The position numbers and the translations under genes were made by a program. This document shows positions 22,561 to 36,400 of a DNA stretch of 64,000 nucleotides, piece by piece (within the stretch, counting starts at the first letter, position 1; every line of letters starts with the position of its first letter). Below the pieces are notes generated by a model. The model had not been told where the DNA came from. It did not search any database and saw only the letters and a list, made by a program, of their open reading frames with translations. The DNA lies in NCBI RefSeq assembly GCF_051020985.1, contig NC_135003.1, forward strand, positions 10,533,501 through 10,597,500, given 5' to 3'. The DNA is from Nomia melanderi. Taxonomy: Eukaryota; Arthropoda; Insecta; Hymenoptera; Halictidae.

Positions 22561-25500
22561 CTCCTGTAAAAAACGTCGGTGATACGGCGCATGATACAGT
22601 AGTCGTAATTATTTGATTAATCTTAAATGCTCACGTGACAAGCTCTTAGACTGGATTATAATATCATAAGTGGAAACGAAGATTTTAAGTTGTACACAAT
22701 TAGCCTCTTCTTTCTAGTTAACTTCAGTATTCTAGTAATTTCATGTTTTAGAGGCCTCTTTAGTATCTGTCCTTAATTTTTAATTTACCTGAATTCATGT
22801 ATTATTCACATCTATATATGCTTTCTTTTATATTCTTCATAGTTTGTACGTTGTTAATAGACTCAACGTGCGCAATAAAGGCGCTGTTATTTTTGGTTGA
22901 CGTCATGCTGAACTCGATAGCCAACCAGGATCCAACTTCGAGCTCCGTAAAGAATGAAAAGTAAAAATAAAATGCAGCGAGAAAGGTATAGCGGCAAGTG
23001 AGAATCCTCGTGATGGATGACGTAGATGCGACCTGTCGCACCTTCTTCCGTCCCGAACCGGGGAAAGTTTCTCTTCCGTTCGCGTCAGATTCACGCGACC
23101 CGACGATTTTCCGGTTATCGTTGCGGCGTATTGAACCCGGCAGACACCGCTTAACCGGCACACCGGTAATTCCGTTACGCGGTATTCTAACGTGTATTGA
23201 AACTTCGGAAAAGTAATTTCGCCGTTCGCGGTCAGCAGGGGCAATTTAAACTGTGGCCGCCGTCCCGACAGCGATAACTCTTTAATTAACTTCCAATCGG
23301 CTTTTTAAACCGTAAAACGAAGTATCAACTTCGGGATAACCGTTCGTATCGTAATTGTGCCGTCCGCCGGTACAGTAAAGTCGAACGGCAACGAAGTTTC
23401 GTCGATGGAGACGTGGGACGTCGTTCGCGAAGCGCGTTTAATCATACTAATTAAGTGCCCACGGATATAGTACAATATTAATCGGTTCAAGTGTCGAAGA
23501 TTGACGCAATTCCCTCTTAAGCTCATTCGTTGGATGTGTTGGATCGCGAACGCGATTGATGATAGAATTATTTACCCTTGTATTAGAGACCGGAAAATCG
23601 TATTGAATCTATGTTAAAGATGCATGATAATATACTCGGCGATATTTAAAACACGTATTAACACCCTGCTTCATAATATGAATTTAATAAATAAGAATAT
23701 CAAAATATAGAATCCTCTTCCCCTGCTCCAATATCATTAATAACAGAGTAATCCTTGCAAGCTCGACCACTAGGCGGATCATAAAATAAGGGGTTCTCGA
23801 AAGAATGAACGCTCCTATTTCCCTCTGAAATATGAAATAATGTAGGTTGCATTTATAAAGTTATGAATACTCGTAAAATACCATGATAAAGTATCGAAAA
23901 ATTTTCAATACCATAATTAAACTAAAGAGTGCCTTCCTCGAATCTCTGTTCAACGTTCCACGTCTGGTAATTCGTAATATAGTAAATACATTCTTTTTAC
24001 ATTGAGTTTCATTTTCGAACGACAGCCGTTATCAATGTATTTATCTTTTCCATTAATGAAAATACCTTTCATGTTCGATAACTAAATGAGTATTATGGCA
24101 GAAGCTTGGTTTATTTCACCGAATATTTTTCGCCGCTGGCGATGTGCACACGCGAAGGTAATTTTGTGTGTATTCAGACTGCCGCTAGACACCTGTAAAT
24201 ATATGGGCCCAATAAAATTCTACACGCTATATTTCCGACGAACGTGTTCCAATGTTCCGCGACACACCTTCCAGGGCTCGTCGCTGCACCGTTAAACTAT
24301 TCGAACGTGTTAAAGCGACGGCATAAATCCGACTTGAGCTCGAGGATATGACGCAAGACTAAAGAACATTAATAGATCTCTGTTCGTCGACCGGCGTTAC
24401 GCGTGCTCGCTTTGCCTGCGTTTCCGAAAATTTATTTACCATTTCCCAACTATCGGGACAACCTAGGCGGAAGTAACGACCGAGCGGGAACACTGTCTCC
24501 GAGACGACTGTTCCACCGGCGCCGCAGGTAGTAAGTGGTTTTTATTCACCGCAATACTTTACAATACGCGCAACGCTGGAAACTGAAACACACCCCCTGA
24601 AGGGTTTCTTGTTTTAATATACTGCCGCCCCTGGCAAACTTCTCGATCGCGCACAATGATACACAGGTAAGAAGAGGCATTGAAGTTTTCTCGGTAAAAC
24701 GTACGTTTATACGTGTTTAAAACCGGCGAAGAAGTAAAATTAAATGAATATTAAGAAAATAATGAACTCTGGCGGGTTCATTATACAGAATAAGAGAGGC
24801 TACGTTTGAATAAGCTAGAACAAGCATAAATTATCGGACGAAATTAAAGAATCTCGATCTTGTGTCTCAAATATTTTAGAGGACACGTCATTAAGAATAA
24901 AATTGTCACTTTCCTTTTATTGTAGATCGCTGGAACCTTGCGTTTTCTCTTTCGAGATTTCTTTTGCATTGAATACCGATAAACTCGAACAGTTCTTCGA
25001 TGCATTTGACTGTTGGAGCACGGTAAACTGTTTGACGTATTGCTTCGGTACAACGTTATGTAAAATACTTATGCATAAATGTATAGGAAAGAGTAAAAGC
25101 TGGAAATTGATACGGTCGGAGTTCATATGTCGCGAATCAAGTATGCGGTATATAGTTACATTGAGGGTTTACGTTTCAAGCTTTCTTTGCCGATCGATTC
25201 GTGCCATATTTCGCGGCTGTGCATGCTTCCGTATGAATACAGCCGGTACGGCGGTGCAGTGTGGCGGGGGCGGGGGTTGGGGACAGGGTTTATCTTTGTA
25301 ATGTATTTTATAATTTATGTATCACATAGATTAACGCGCCAACCGACTGGAGCTGGCGAACAGGAAAATAAATTCAATTTTATGCGCCGTAAACTCCTCC
25401 TTTCGCGGGGTATCGGCGGGTAATTATTTTATTTCATTGAAAACCCTTTTAAAATGTAGCCGCGCAACAAGCGAGGCTGGGGTTAAATAACATTTCCATG

Positions 25501-28500
25501 CATACGACCTCCCGAATTAATGCTTCAAACTAATGCGACTTCCGTGGCAACTTTTTATTAACGGGATCGTCAACTTCATTCGAAATGGGCATTTAAATGC
25601 CACGGAATATTCATCCCGACCGTTACAACAAGTTACAATTGTTGCCGGCGTGGCGGAACGCTAGCAGCGGCCTCAAATTACGAGATTTTAATGATTAAAT
25701 CGTAAACACAATTAAATTACGCGCACCGTGAAATTTTAGCCGTGATACGATTTAGATGCATCACCGAAAAGCGCACGTAACGGGATACAAAATTACGCGT
25801 GCGGTTATAACGTATCACTTTTGACCAGTATCGAGCAACAGATCGGATCTAATGTGTCTAGTATGGAACTCGATCATTCACGAGCAGTTCAACCAGAGTG
25901 TCCCAATTTCCTCCGCACGATTACCTCAATATAGTAGCAGCATTTCCATCAAGATACCAAGCACGGTTAACACGACAGGCCTATGTTGATTTAACGTCAT
26001 TTCTATGGTAATTCGAATGAATGCGCACAAATGAAAAATGAGATAGGGCACCGTTTCGCTTAATAAAACATTGAAATTGTAGTTTAATGAGAAAAAGATC
26101 CGTGCTGGGAAATTGCTTGACGAGGTCGAGATTGTCGGTGTATAAAAGGAACTGGGATAAAACTGAACAGACACAAATTATGAGTATAACCTGAAAGTAT
26201 AACTGGTTTAGATGCAATAATTCAATCAGAGTTAATTCGACGAAACAATAAAATGATAATACAGAAATGTGATGATACACAAAAGTATAAACTCGATTAG
26301 ACTAATATGGGAAATGAAGATTGAAGTTACAGCGCTTCTAAATCCAAACATTTAATTGCTTAACTACAAACTGATGTAATCTACTTAGTTTCTGTAATTT
26401 TGGAGCCAGGGATTCAAGACACACAATCCACCTGCTATAACGCACCTGTTGAGAACATTTTTATCTCTACATTTACAGTTCACAAATTTCTCTTTGACAA
26501 CTTACTATTTGGTATTAAATTGCCGGATACGATATTATTTTAATCGTATTTATTCGTGTAACTTTGATAAGTATGTAACCTACGAAACTAGATAACTTTG
26601 TAAACCTACGCGCCAAGTTAGGGTAATCATGCGCGGGGAATTGGGACATTCAGATTGCCTTGCTTGCAAATTATTGAGTCACGCAATATTCATGCTTTAG
26701 TCCTACGCGGAGGTCCAGGGACGATCGATTGTTGAATCTACCGTGGAATTATTGTCAAATATGTCAATGCGAAAATGTATGAGGTGAATAAAGTTTCCGA
26801 TCGTTGCGCATCCTTTCGTTCATAAACTTAATATCGCCTCACTATCGCTGTTAATTCGTTCAAAATGTAATCGTTTCTTCGCTCATAATGAAATTCCAAT
26901 TAACACTTCACGTCGGTCGTACATTCGGACAATGTAAACCTTTGCAGTGCGTGAAAACTGACAAGTCAAATATTTACTCGTCCACTTTACATGTTAAACA
27001 TGTTAGTTTAAAACGATGAGATGCGACAACGCGGAACTGATAGAGTTAACGAAGAGACGATGTATCCGGGTACGTGTTTCCGCGCAATCTACCCGTGCAA
27101 CTCCCTTAACGGCGCGTAAGAGGAAGTACGTAACGAAATGCTTCTTGCGGTTGGTTGTCGAAATACAGCTAGCTTTCTAATTAGGCCGTCTTCTGGTTTA
27201 CAACCGGCCATAAAGCTGAGACCTGGCATTTTCTCGAACAATACCGGTATCTTTGTAAAATTTTCACATTGAATTAAGATCCACAAATAAATCTTCCCCT
27301 CGACGCACCGTGACCAGGTGCGCCCGGGCAACTACGGTCGCCATCCACCCCCACGGCATGCGCCACCGTCATCCTCAGCCGCGTAACTTTTCTATTATTC
27401 TCTGCAGACGATTCTCGTGTTGCGTTCCAAGTTTTTAAACAAGCTGCCTGCAATAAAGCAGCAATAACATCAGCATCCCCCTTCTTATTATTCCGTCTCC
27501 CTCTCTGCCGACTCGCCCTGCACTCTCCATAGTTCGGTGTCCTGGGATTCTAATGAAACTTCTACGATAAAGCGAAGGAATATTTTGGTTCCGTGTTGCG
27601 ATAGGGAACAGTCGTACAAGAGAAAGATTTCGTGAGATGCTAATGATCTGTTGAGAATAAAGCGCACGTATATAGACTTAGACGATGATTTAGTATTTAA
27701 GATTTTCAGGCTATATCTTTCCACACAGAAGTGAATATGATTATTCTTCGTGGTGTCTGTTTATGAAATTTGAATAATCGATGGAAATAGTTCGGATATA
27801 TACCTAGAATCTACATAAATTCTTTCCGTTCGTACATAAAAGACATCAGCCAATTTGCTACAACACGCGACCAATCTTAGAGACATGGAACTTGTATGAC
27901 AACCGTTATATTGTATCGTCTGATTAATATTTAAATCCAATCGGTAATACGCCTGTGCATTATAATCCAATACCGTGACAGGGTCAAACAGAATAATCCA
28001 GAAACATCGATGCGAACGCTTTAACCTGTTTTAAACTCGCATCAATAAACATGCAGACGTTCATGAAGCGGATTATTCAATTTCCGTAATAAGTAAAAAG
28101 AACATTAAAACGTACCAGATACGAGAGATTTCCGTTAACTCGGCGAATCACTAATCGAGCGCAATCGCGCGGACGGCAAGTACAAACGAGACTAATTTTT
28201 TAATCACTACCGTGCAATCTGTGGAATCTCTTCTATCCGCGGGGTGTAGCAACCCGCGGCGCGGCGTGTTCGCGTGTGTTTGAGAAATTTATAATTGATG
28301 GCCGGCACGTGTCGGCGGCGAGCGTCGAGGCGTTTCTTCGGTGGATGTTCAGTGGTCGGGCGGGAGTTAAATATTTCTCGCGGCGCGGCGAGTTTCTAAA
28401 CAAGTTGGCCGCAATAAACCGGCAGTAAAATTTCCAGCATCCCGCTACCTGGTTTCGGTCCGATCCCAGCCGCGAGTAAACGCGACGCTCCGCATATAAA

Positions 28501-30480
28501 ATGCATCCGTAAAGAATCCAACGCGCGGGGCTGCTAGACACTTTCCACGTAGACCACGCAACGCTTTTCCCAGTGCGGGCAACCCTCGATACACTTTATA
28601 GCGGGATGGTCGTACAAGGCGGTTATCAATACGCGAAAAATATTGATACTTCCCTTGGTATTCCGTGCCGGCGAGAGAATATTGGCACGTACCGGGGAGG
28701 GATCTAACGGGGAACGCGCTTTGAGGAGGGCTTCGCGAAAGAAAAACGTCATTGTAGGCGAGCCGGAGCTCGCTTTGTCGGTGGAAAACGAATTTGCGTA
28801 CGTTGCACCGTTCTTTTTTTCTTTCGGCTAGGGGCGGCCCCGGCTTCTGCACCGGACCCGCCGCGCCGCCACTTTTTGGTCGAGAAGGCAGGGTCGGTTT
28901 TGAATTCTGAACGGTTCTTCGTTCACTTTACGTCGATATCGTCAATTCAGCCGTATACATCGGAACAATATTGCTGCGCGATACGACGATTGGTAAATAA
29001 TATGGGAAATTCGGTGTAAAGAAAACGAGAGGGTAGTACGAGGATGGATCTATCGTTTCGGAAGATATAGATAATTGCTTTCGAAATAAATGAATTCGTC
29101 TACATTATAGCTAACGAACCTTAAGAGTACAGTTTTCTCTCGGTGTAGCATGAATTTTTCCTTCGTGGAATATTGAAATTGTTCATTTCTCTTGGAACAG
29201 CCGTATATTTTTCGATTTATCTGACACGTCACGTGCCTGCGATTGTTTCGGGGACGGATACTTTCTTCGGTGTGCCGTTGTCTTAACCGAGGGCGTGCAT
29301 GAATTCTACATGAAGGTCGGGCGACGCGTGCACGTTGCCTCTATTTGCCGAGTTTGTAAGGTAAATTTATGTTGAACACCTTCCGCGTGACATTCTCCCC
29401 CGATAGTTCCTCAGCCGCGGATAAATAGGGACGCAGTACGAAAGTAAACAAGCGACACTCGCTTAATACCGAGCGCCTCTCCTACCAATCGGGCTGATTT
29501 CTCTCAGCACGGAATCACTCAGGATGGTAGATATACTCTGGGGGATATTACTGGGAACAAAACGCGCGATACCCGAGATGCCTATCTAGCGGAATTGCTT
29601 GGCACGAGTCCGCGCCGCGCGGAAAGGTCCGCGGTACCTTAGAAACACGCTACGAAAGAAATTCCAGTCATATTTAAACGGGTCAGTGTTGACAGTCGCG
29701 ACATCGCCGGCGCCGATGCGTCGCCATTCACCGACTCGTGACGAACACTGAGGTAGATGGGTCAAAGAGTTACCGTCTTTTGATGCGAATCGACGCGAGC
29801 ATGTTTCCTTTCTTCAAAAGTGACGTCCGCTCGTACTTCGATTAATAACTCGAATTGAACGGAGTTGATTGAAGTAATTCTCAATGGGTGATTAATTACG
29901 TACCATTCCTACGATAATTTTTATTTGGAGAGTTAACTGCTTAATATGTCTGTTACATTCTATAGGAGATATGTCAAAACATTGTTCAGGATTAACCCAC
30001 TATCGTTAAACAATAAAATGAGAACTGAATAAGAAACATCTGTTCCACGAAGGAACACGGAATTGTATCCTATTATTATAGCGATCGCCGAATTATCGAT
30101 GAATCTCGTCTACTTTTTCGCCCGTTCAGTCGAATTATTCCCGTCCGATTGGTAAAATTATTTAATTTTATCGTCACCGTTCGATCCACCGAATATTCGC
30201 GGCGGCAATTAAACCGTAGCTGGCCACCTTTCTCCAATAATATCGTTTACCCGCGAATTGTTTAATAACATGTTGTGATCGGCGTGTCTCGCGGGGGCCG
30301 CAATTTTCAAATGTGTACACGGCACAAACGAATATATCGATGGTTTATTACGAGCCGAGAGCTCTCGGGCGAGTGGCTCGACCTTTTCTCAGGGGTTCAA
30401 TCTCGTTTCCGGTCGCAGCAGCGCAGTCGAGCTTGCAAGCACGGAGCACGACGAAAGGAGGAGCGTGAGGCGAGTAGGTG
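22561..30480. other. Gene desert, mostly non-coding
   Basis: Mixed to AT-rich with GC-rich patches at 23000-23420, 25230-25460 and 28200-28900. A CRE palindrome is at 22898-22905 and a strong G-quadruplex motif at 25266-25288. A donor match CAGGTAAGA is at about 24663-24671 without a convincing exon before it. The open frames (for example 22903-23244 -, 24903-25301 +, 25127-25423 +, 28445-28852 -) carry no recognisable domain and mostly overlap others. Confidence 0.45.
25266..25288 (+). other. G-quadruplex motif
   Basis: Four G-runs (GGGGG, GGGGG, GGGG, GGG) are separated by loops of 1, 2 and 3 bases. Short loops make this a stable canonical G4 on the plus strand. It sits in a small GC-rich patch in otherwise AT-rich DNA. 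Confidence 0.8.
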
Positions 30481-30483
30481 GCG

Positions 30484-30542
30484 GTTTGAGGAGAGAAGAG
30501 GAACGAGAGGAGTATAAAGGCAATGCAAGTCTGCGGTACAGA
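30484..30542 (+). promoter_or_regulatory. Candidate TATA promoter, plus strand
   Basis: A purine stretch with GAGAG/GAGGAG blocks (about 30455-30511) is followed by TATAAAG at 30513-30519 and, 27 bases after the first T, an initiator-like CAGA (A at 30540). This spacing fits a TATA-driven start in insects, and GAGA-type repeats are common upstream of such promoters. Downstream, the 66-codon frame at 30626-30826 and the 79-codon frame at 30757-30996 (+) are not recognisable, so no product is named. TATA matches arise by chance in a window of this size. Confidence 0.3.
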
Positions 30543-30559
30543 AATTACTATTAAGGTCA

Positions 30560-32532
30560 CGGCTTCGGTCGTGCTAGTCGCGCGACTAATCAATTCTGCG
30601 GCCACTCGAACCGATAGTTTCGAAGTTGAATTTATGGACGGCGTCTGAATCTCAGGCTGAACAATTGCGTTATATAATTCCACCGCGAACCGGTCGCACC
30701 GCGCAGAATCGATACGCGTATTCTCCTATTCGTGCTGACGTTATTAATCAGAAGCAATGTATGCAGTTACTGTCCGGGACCGATCGGGGACTTTTTCTCT
30801 TGTCAGCGGCACGTTTCGACGATTGACCGGACGGACCCGTCTTGTTGATTTTAATCGACAACGAGACACATTCGAATCCCCCTTTGTCGAGGTGAATCGC
30901 GACCGTCGCATCCAGCGGCCGAAAAATTCACTCATATTTAAATCGTATTTATACCGTTCGAGTGTATCACTCGTCGCGAGAAAAATGTGGAAGTAGAATA
31001 TTTTCAATTTTCGTTTTATTAAATGGAATATTTCCTGATACATGGATTCCACACTAGGAAAAATGTTAACGACTGAAGCGCAATATTTGACGCGAGACAG
31101 ATGAATTAATTCATTCATTAGTCGCGTGGCTGTCCGAACGGAATGTTTCCTATGTGCCTTTCCTAGAACTTCAAGTTTTCAATTAACAAAATATTCTCGT
31201 GCGAATGAGAATCTGATTCCATTTTAACGTGGTTTTCTTCGATGCCAGTTTCCGATTGATGAATTTCGATCTCTTGAGTCGAGTTTTCTCTGTTGATCGT
31301 ACAGCATCAATACATTTGTATCTTCATCTTAATTGAACATACTCGGAAGCGGAACGGTTACAGACCTTCGAACTGTGTCAATTGGTTTGTCTCATGGCCC
31401 CGTTGTTTAAAATCGCTAAAACTGCGATTGGTAGAGAGTATCGCGAATACGGGTCGAATCGATATAATCGGGTGGGCATACGCGGTTCCCTTGCGGGTCA
31501 TCGGGTCAACGATCGTCTCCGCTTCGTGCTCTTCATTCGCGGATAAAGTCAATCGCGCGGAACATGATATAAGTTTTATCTAAGACGCGGTTTATTGGAC
31601 AGAAGTGGCCTCGGATTCGAACCGACGATCTCACTGCCAGCCGGATATGCCTTTTCCCCAAAAGTGGACACTGAAAGTTGGTCGGTTCGATTACAAGGAG
31701 AAAGGATTAACAATCACCTATTGACGCGAAACTTCTTCAAACCGGATCATTTTGCGGTAACACTGTTCCGAGTGTCAGAACATCGGACATTTAATTTTCA
31801 AATGGAATCGTGAAACTGAGATACACCAAACACAGTGACGGTATAACGAATATTAAAGATAACGAAGATACATTTTAGTTCACACAATGAACACGATGCA
31901 AAGTTCTAAAAAGTGAATTGTCAACGAAAAGTTCCATACTATGTATCGATTTTAGGATATACAATAAAAAAAAAGCTTTTACGTTCTGTTCTCGAAATGT
32001 ATCCAATATCAAACACTATCGCCGGCTGTCAGTGTATATATTCTAAACAAAAAAAAATCCACAAACATCATATTTCTCGCAGGATCTATATGCTCATCGT
32101 GTTTACCACGCTCAAACACGGTGCAGGTAGTGCAAATGATTGACAGCGCAGATACGCACAAGATGTCCACATGGCGGACCAGTACTCCCCGCAATCCGCG
32201 ACAACATTCCCCCATGGCATTCGCATGCATACTCGATGGGAAATAAAATCCGGACGTGAAACAGATGCGTGGAAGGGCGGGTAGTATAGCACGTGGCCTT
32301 AAAAATCGTGCGCTCGCTTCTTAAATCGGCCGCGAAACAGCAGTCGTTAATTTTACGAGGCGCTACAGATTGCGATAGGAACGCGCGTCGTAACGCTTCG
32401 AGTTAGATGGAGCGTGTGCGCGCGCCGCTGCATTCAACCTAGAACGTAACGAAACTCGCGGTCGTGTATGCGTGGAAACACAAATATGCGGCGCGGTCTC
32501 GATCCTGAAGGTATTAAAGCGTACCCACGGTG
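30560..32532. other. Non-coding stretch, nothing firm
   Basis: Mixed composition. Open frames at 30744-31118 (-), 31293-31583 (+), 31595-31813 (+) and 32009-32230 (-) are anonymous. A GATTCGAACC stretch near 31611-31638 resembles a tRNA T-arm on the minus strand, but no cloverleaf forms. Confidence 0.45.
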
Positions 32533-32534
32533 TA

Positions 32535-33458
32535 CAGGGTGTTCGATTATGCGTGATGGATACTTTACCCTTTGCGATTGATGCTGCTACAGCGGCGACA
32601 ATAATCATTTGTTTTCGAAATCGGTGTCGCTAATATGGCGGCATGATCTTTTATTCTGAGTACAGAATTATTTTACGATCGAGAGGTGTTGTATTTGTTA
32701 TTTTTTACAGAATGTATATTCTACAGAATACATTAACTTCAACAAATTTTTAATGTCCATATCTTTATTATAAGTCACCTATAGAGAATATTCAAAAATA
32801 TTCTTCGACTAGTTGGTACTGTCACCAGAAAAATGTGCCAATCGTAAATGGTTAATCGTTTGAGTCTCACCGGTTTTTCTAATAACCCGGTCGAGAAATG
32901 CCAAGCGACGCGATCGCGCTTCTTTCGTTCCAATTCAGAAACTGAATGACACTTCTATTTTAAAATGGAAATGTATAATTAGGAGGAGAAGAAATAAATA
33001 AGCTTCGTCCGGTTCTGCAAACCAATAGACTGACACTTTTCGGCAGGGTAACGGAGAAACGATCGCGTCGTTTGACGTTCGAACGGTTAAGGATACGATT
33101 ATACAAACGGAAGTAATACGAAAGTCAGGAAAAACGAAATCGCAGTTTCGATTTTGTTTTTAAACCACTGATGATTAAAGTTCAATAATAAGGCTATTGA
33201 GAAATTTGAGTTATTTGTAACTTGGAAACGAAACTGAAAGCGTAATTATTCGTTTTTGATTTTCGTTTTATTACTATTCAAAGCGGTATTTGAAATGATC
33301 GGGATGAAAAGCTGAAACGCTTCCGAAAACTGATTAGCGAATACATTTCTAACTTTCTTAAGAAGTAGTCAACCGCATGGAACATTAAATTATATTATTA
33401 TAAGAAGGTAAGTCTGATACTTCCTGGTTTTCAGCAGCTCGCATAGGCGAACACCGTG
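32535..33458. mobile_element. TA-flanked DNA transposon remnant, element 2
   Basis: The left end is TACAGGGTGTTCGATTATGC (32533 onward, TA included). The right end, read on the minus strand from 33460, is TACACGGTGTTCGCCTATGC. Over 23 bases 19 are identical, and both ends have TA at the border. The element is 924 bp. Its interior from about 32650 to 33420 is AT-rich, whereas both flanks are GC-rich, which supports insertion. No transposase frame remains, so it is either a long MITE or a deleted copy of a Tc1/mariner-type element. An exact YY1-type match (AATATGGCGGC, 32632-32642) lies within the left part. Confidence 0.55.
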
Positions 33459-33460
33459 TA

Positions 33461-36400
33461 TGCGGCTCGATGTAACAAGACAAGGTCCACGAGGGAACGT
33501 GCGCACAGCCGGCGCGGCCGCGAGTAAATTTCAAGGCGCAAAGTTATAAGATGATGTACACACCGCATCGACGTCGGAATATTCCCCTGATTGGTGGATC
33601 GTTGGGAACGAGGCTGGCCGGGGCGAAAGGCCGCGCGCATCACGACCGGATGAGAAACGACGTCGTTTTCACACCGGGCCGGATTAACGGCGGCGCAACT
33701 CGCCACGTCGAGGGCGCCAATTTTCCGGAATAATAAGACCGTTCGGGGAAACGGTTTTTCCGGAACAGTTACATTACCATCGCGCCCGAGCCCGTGCTCG
33801 CAGGTGTTCCACAGCTACGGTTCTTGTTGTACTTTCAGTTTGTTTGCGCTTTAATGGCCGGCTAACAACCTGTTAATAGTTAACCGAGTTTAAAGGACTG
33901 CTCGCGATACGGCCCTCCGCATCCGGCGTCACGGAAACCCGTGGAAACGATCGAATTTAGGTTACCATTTTACGTCGGCGAGCATTCCGTTTAAAGCGGG
34001 CCGTGTACACAGCACTTCCACGAGAAATTTATATCCGGAAATTATGAGGGACTGATATTTCTTTGAAATATTTTGCGAAGTAATGGAATATTCTTCTAGA
34101 TGCAAGCACTTAAGAACTTCGTCTGCGAGTTGTTCGAATAACGCCGCACAAATCTTTAGACCTTGTAATTTTTATGAAATCTCTATATATATAAACAATG
34201 CGATTCAGAATAAGTGAAAAATCTAACTATCCTTCTGCTACTAACTTTCTAAATTCCGAAATAATATAACTAGTCCACTAGTCCACTGAAAAATCATTTA
34301 GGACAACGATGACCTAACATTTCGATGGAAAAAACGAAGCTGCAGAGAGTTATCGTCAATTCGTGTTTTCATCAATTAAAACCGATGTAGGTCAAGTCAA
34401 ATTTCAATGAATCCCCCATCCGGCGAAACACTGCCAGCGAAACCCGAGTCGCTGGCTCCAATGTGACCCATCACAACTCCGATGCCGTTCAAAATAGAAC
34501 CGTTCAACGCCAAATGCAAAACCCAATTACCATTCCAACACCCTAAGTTATTTATTATCCGATAAAACGTTTCAGGATTGTCTGTCCTGTCCACCACGCA
34601 TTACCTTTTCAGTCCGTTCCGTCGGCCATCGCGCAGATTTATTCCTCGCCCGCCCCGGGGCGCAACAATGCGCTACTCGGAGATCATTTTTGCCCAGGGA
34701 TATCGCTTTCTCGCGCGTGTGTGTGAACGTGCGCAACGGGTCATTCGAATTCCACAGGAGTCCCGTAACCCAGCTTTTCAATTTATATCTCCCGGCGCAT
34801 CTTACGTAATTACGCAACGACTGCCATCAATTTTTCCTCTCGTTATAGCATGCTAGTCCACTTTACGCGAAATGAATAAGTCAAAACAGCAGCGGCGGGA
34901 CTGGAAAAACTGACCGGAGCGAAAATTTCAAGCCCTGCGCCAGGTCCAGCATATTCCAGGGAACAGTCCCTCGCGAGGACACGGTTTCTATGTATGTTCG
35001 CAGCGCGTGCAATGGGAGAACCAATCGGCTCGGATACCGAGGGAGAAAAGCTCTGTTTCCTCGATGGTCGCATTCCGCCGCGCAAAAACCGGCTTCCTCT
35101 TGGCCGCTATTTCACGTGGAACCCGTTTTTCTCATTACCACTCGTTGCTACGTTCTTAATGAAAGCCGTTTTTCTCGGCGCCTCCCTCCTCCGCCTCCGC
35201 GCTCGGCGGCTGCAGCCACAGCCACATTCTTACCCGCGCGCTTTCGAACACGCACACCGGCTTGACGACCGTTTTATGAGCCATTATTGGCCGATCTCCT
35301 TCCTCGTTACGGGCTACTGATCCGCTGATGAATGTCGAGGAATTGGAGCCCGGAGATTTGCGGCCACATTGTTGCCCCATCGCGTTATTCATCTTCACGC
35401 GATCAATTCACGTCCTTTCGTGAATGTCTCCTAATGATCGCTGATAGAACTGTGTTTTCACTTGCTCGCGGATTCTGAAAATTTGCAAACTGTGCTTTTC
35501 GCAGTATCCACGAAAATGGGATTCCCTTTTATCGGATTCCCCGTAGGACCATATTGTTAGAAAGTATCTGAAACTTTTTAAATACCGAGTTTAAGCACCG
35601 TGCGGTTTCGCGGTGAGCTGGATATGATGCTTTCAGTGGATGATTTTAAATTGTAATTAGTTAATAATCGGAAGGTAGCATTAAAATTTCTGGTGTCCCT
35701 GGAGTTCAACTTCAGGTAACGAGGAATCAGTTGCGAGTAATTTAGAAATATCTTGGAAATGAGCGTTCGAAAAAGGTGTGCGCAAGAAACCTCGTTAACG
35801 GCGTCCGTTATTCGTCTTTGATCTTGCTTCTCCAACGGATTTTTCTTTTCCTTCGTTTGCAGCGAACTCGGTAAGTGATTTAAAAACAGTCGAATAATTG
35901 ATCCCTCTTCTTTGACTGTCGAGCGCTTCGATTTATACCTGCGCGCCGTTCTGCTTAAAAGCCTGTACCTTTGCCGGTTTATCGAATTCATTGGAATTCC
36001 TTTAAGATTCTATTTCCGAGATGTTATACCGTAAGAAAAAGCGAAAAAGCACGAAAATTTTACTTCGTCACAGCAAAAAGAATCTTTAATACCAAGGAAA
36101 TTATTTATATCTTGCGCAACGATTAACAAGTACACCATCTAATTACCCAACTAATTGAAGTAGCTTCATGTCCAAACAACGTCGAAACTATTCGCCGCGA
36201 TACATTCTTATATCTCGTTCGAAAATATTGCACCGAATCGTACACAAAAATCAAACAAACATATGAAACACGAAAGAATGTAACAATATTTCACTTGAAC
36301 AAGAAAAAACACCAGCTCACAGGACCGTGAAAATTCTCTGTCGTATACGCGGACAGAAAAATATAGCTGAACTATGCGGAGCGTCGAGTTATTGGAATGC

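Noticed and set aside
31606..31690. tRNA-like T-arm (GGTTCGAATCC) on the minus strand
   Set aside because: Only four of five T-stem pairs form, and no proper anticodon arm or matching acceptor stem could be drawn; at most a tRNA-derived fragment.
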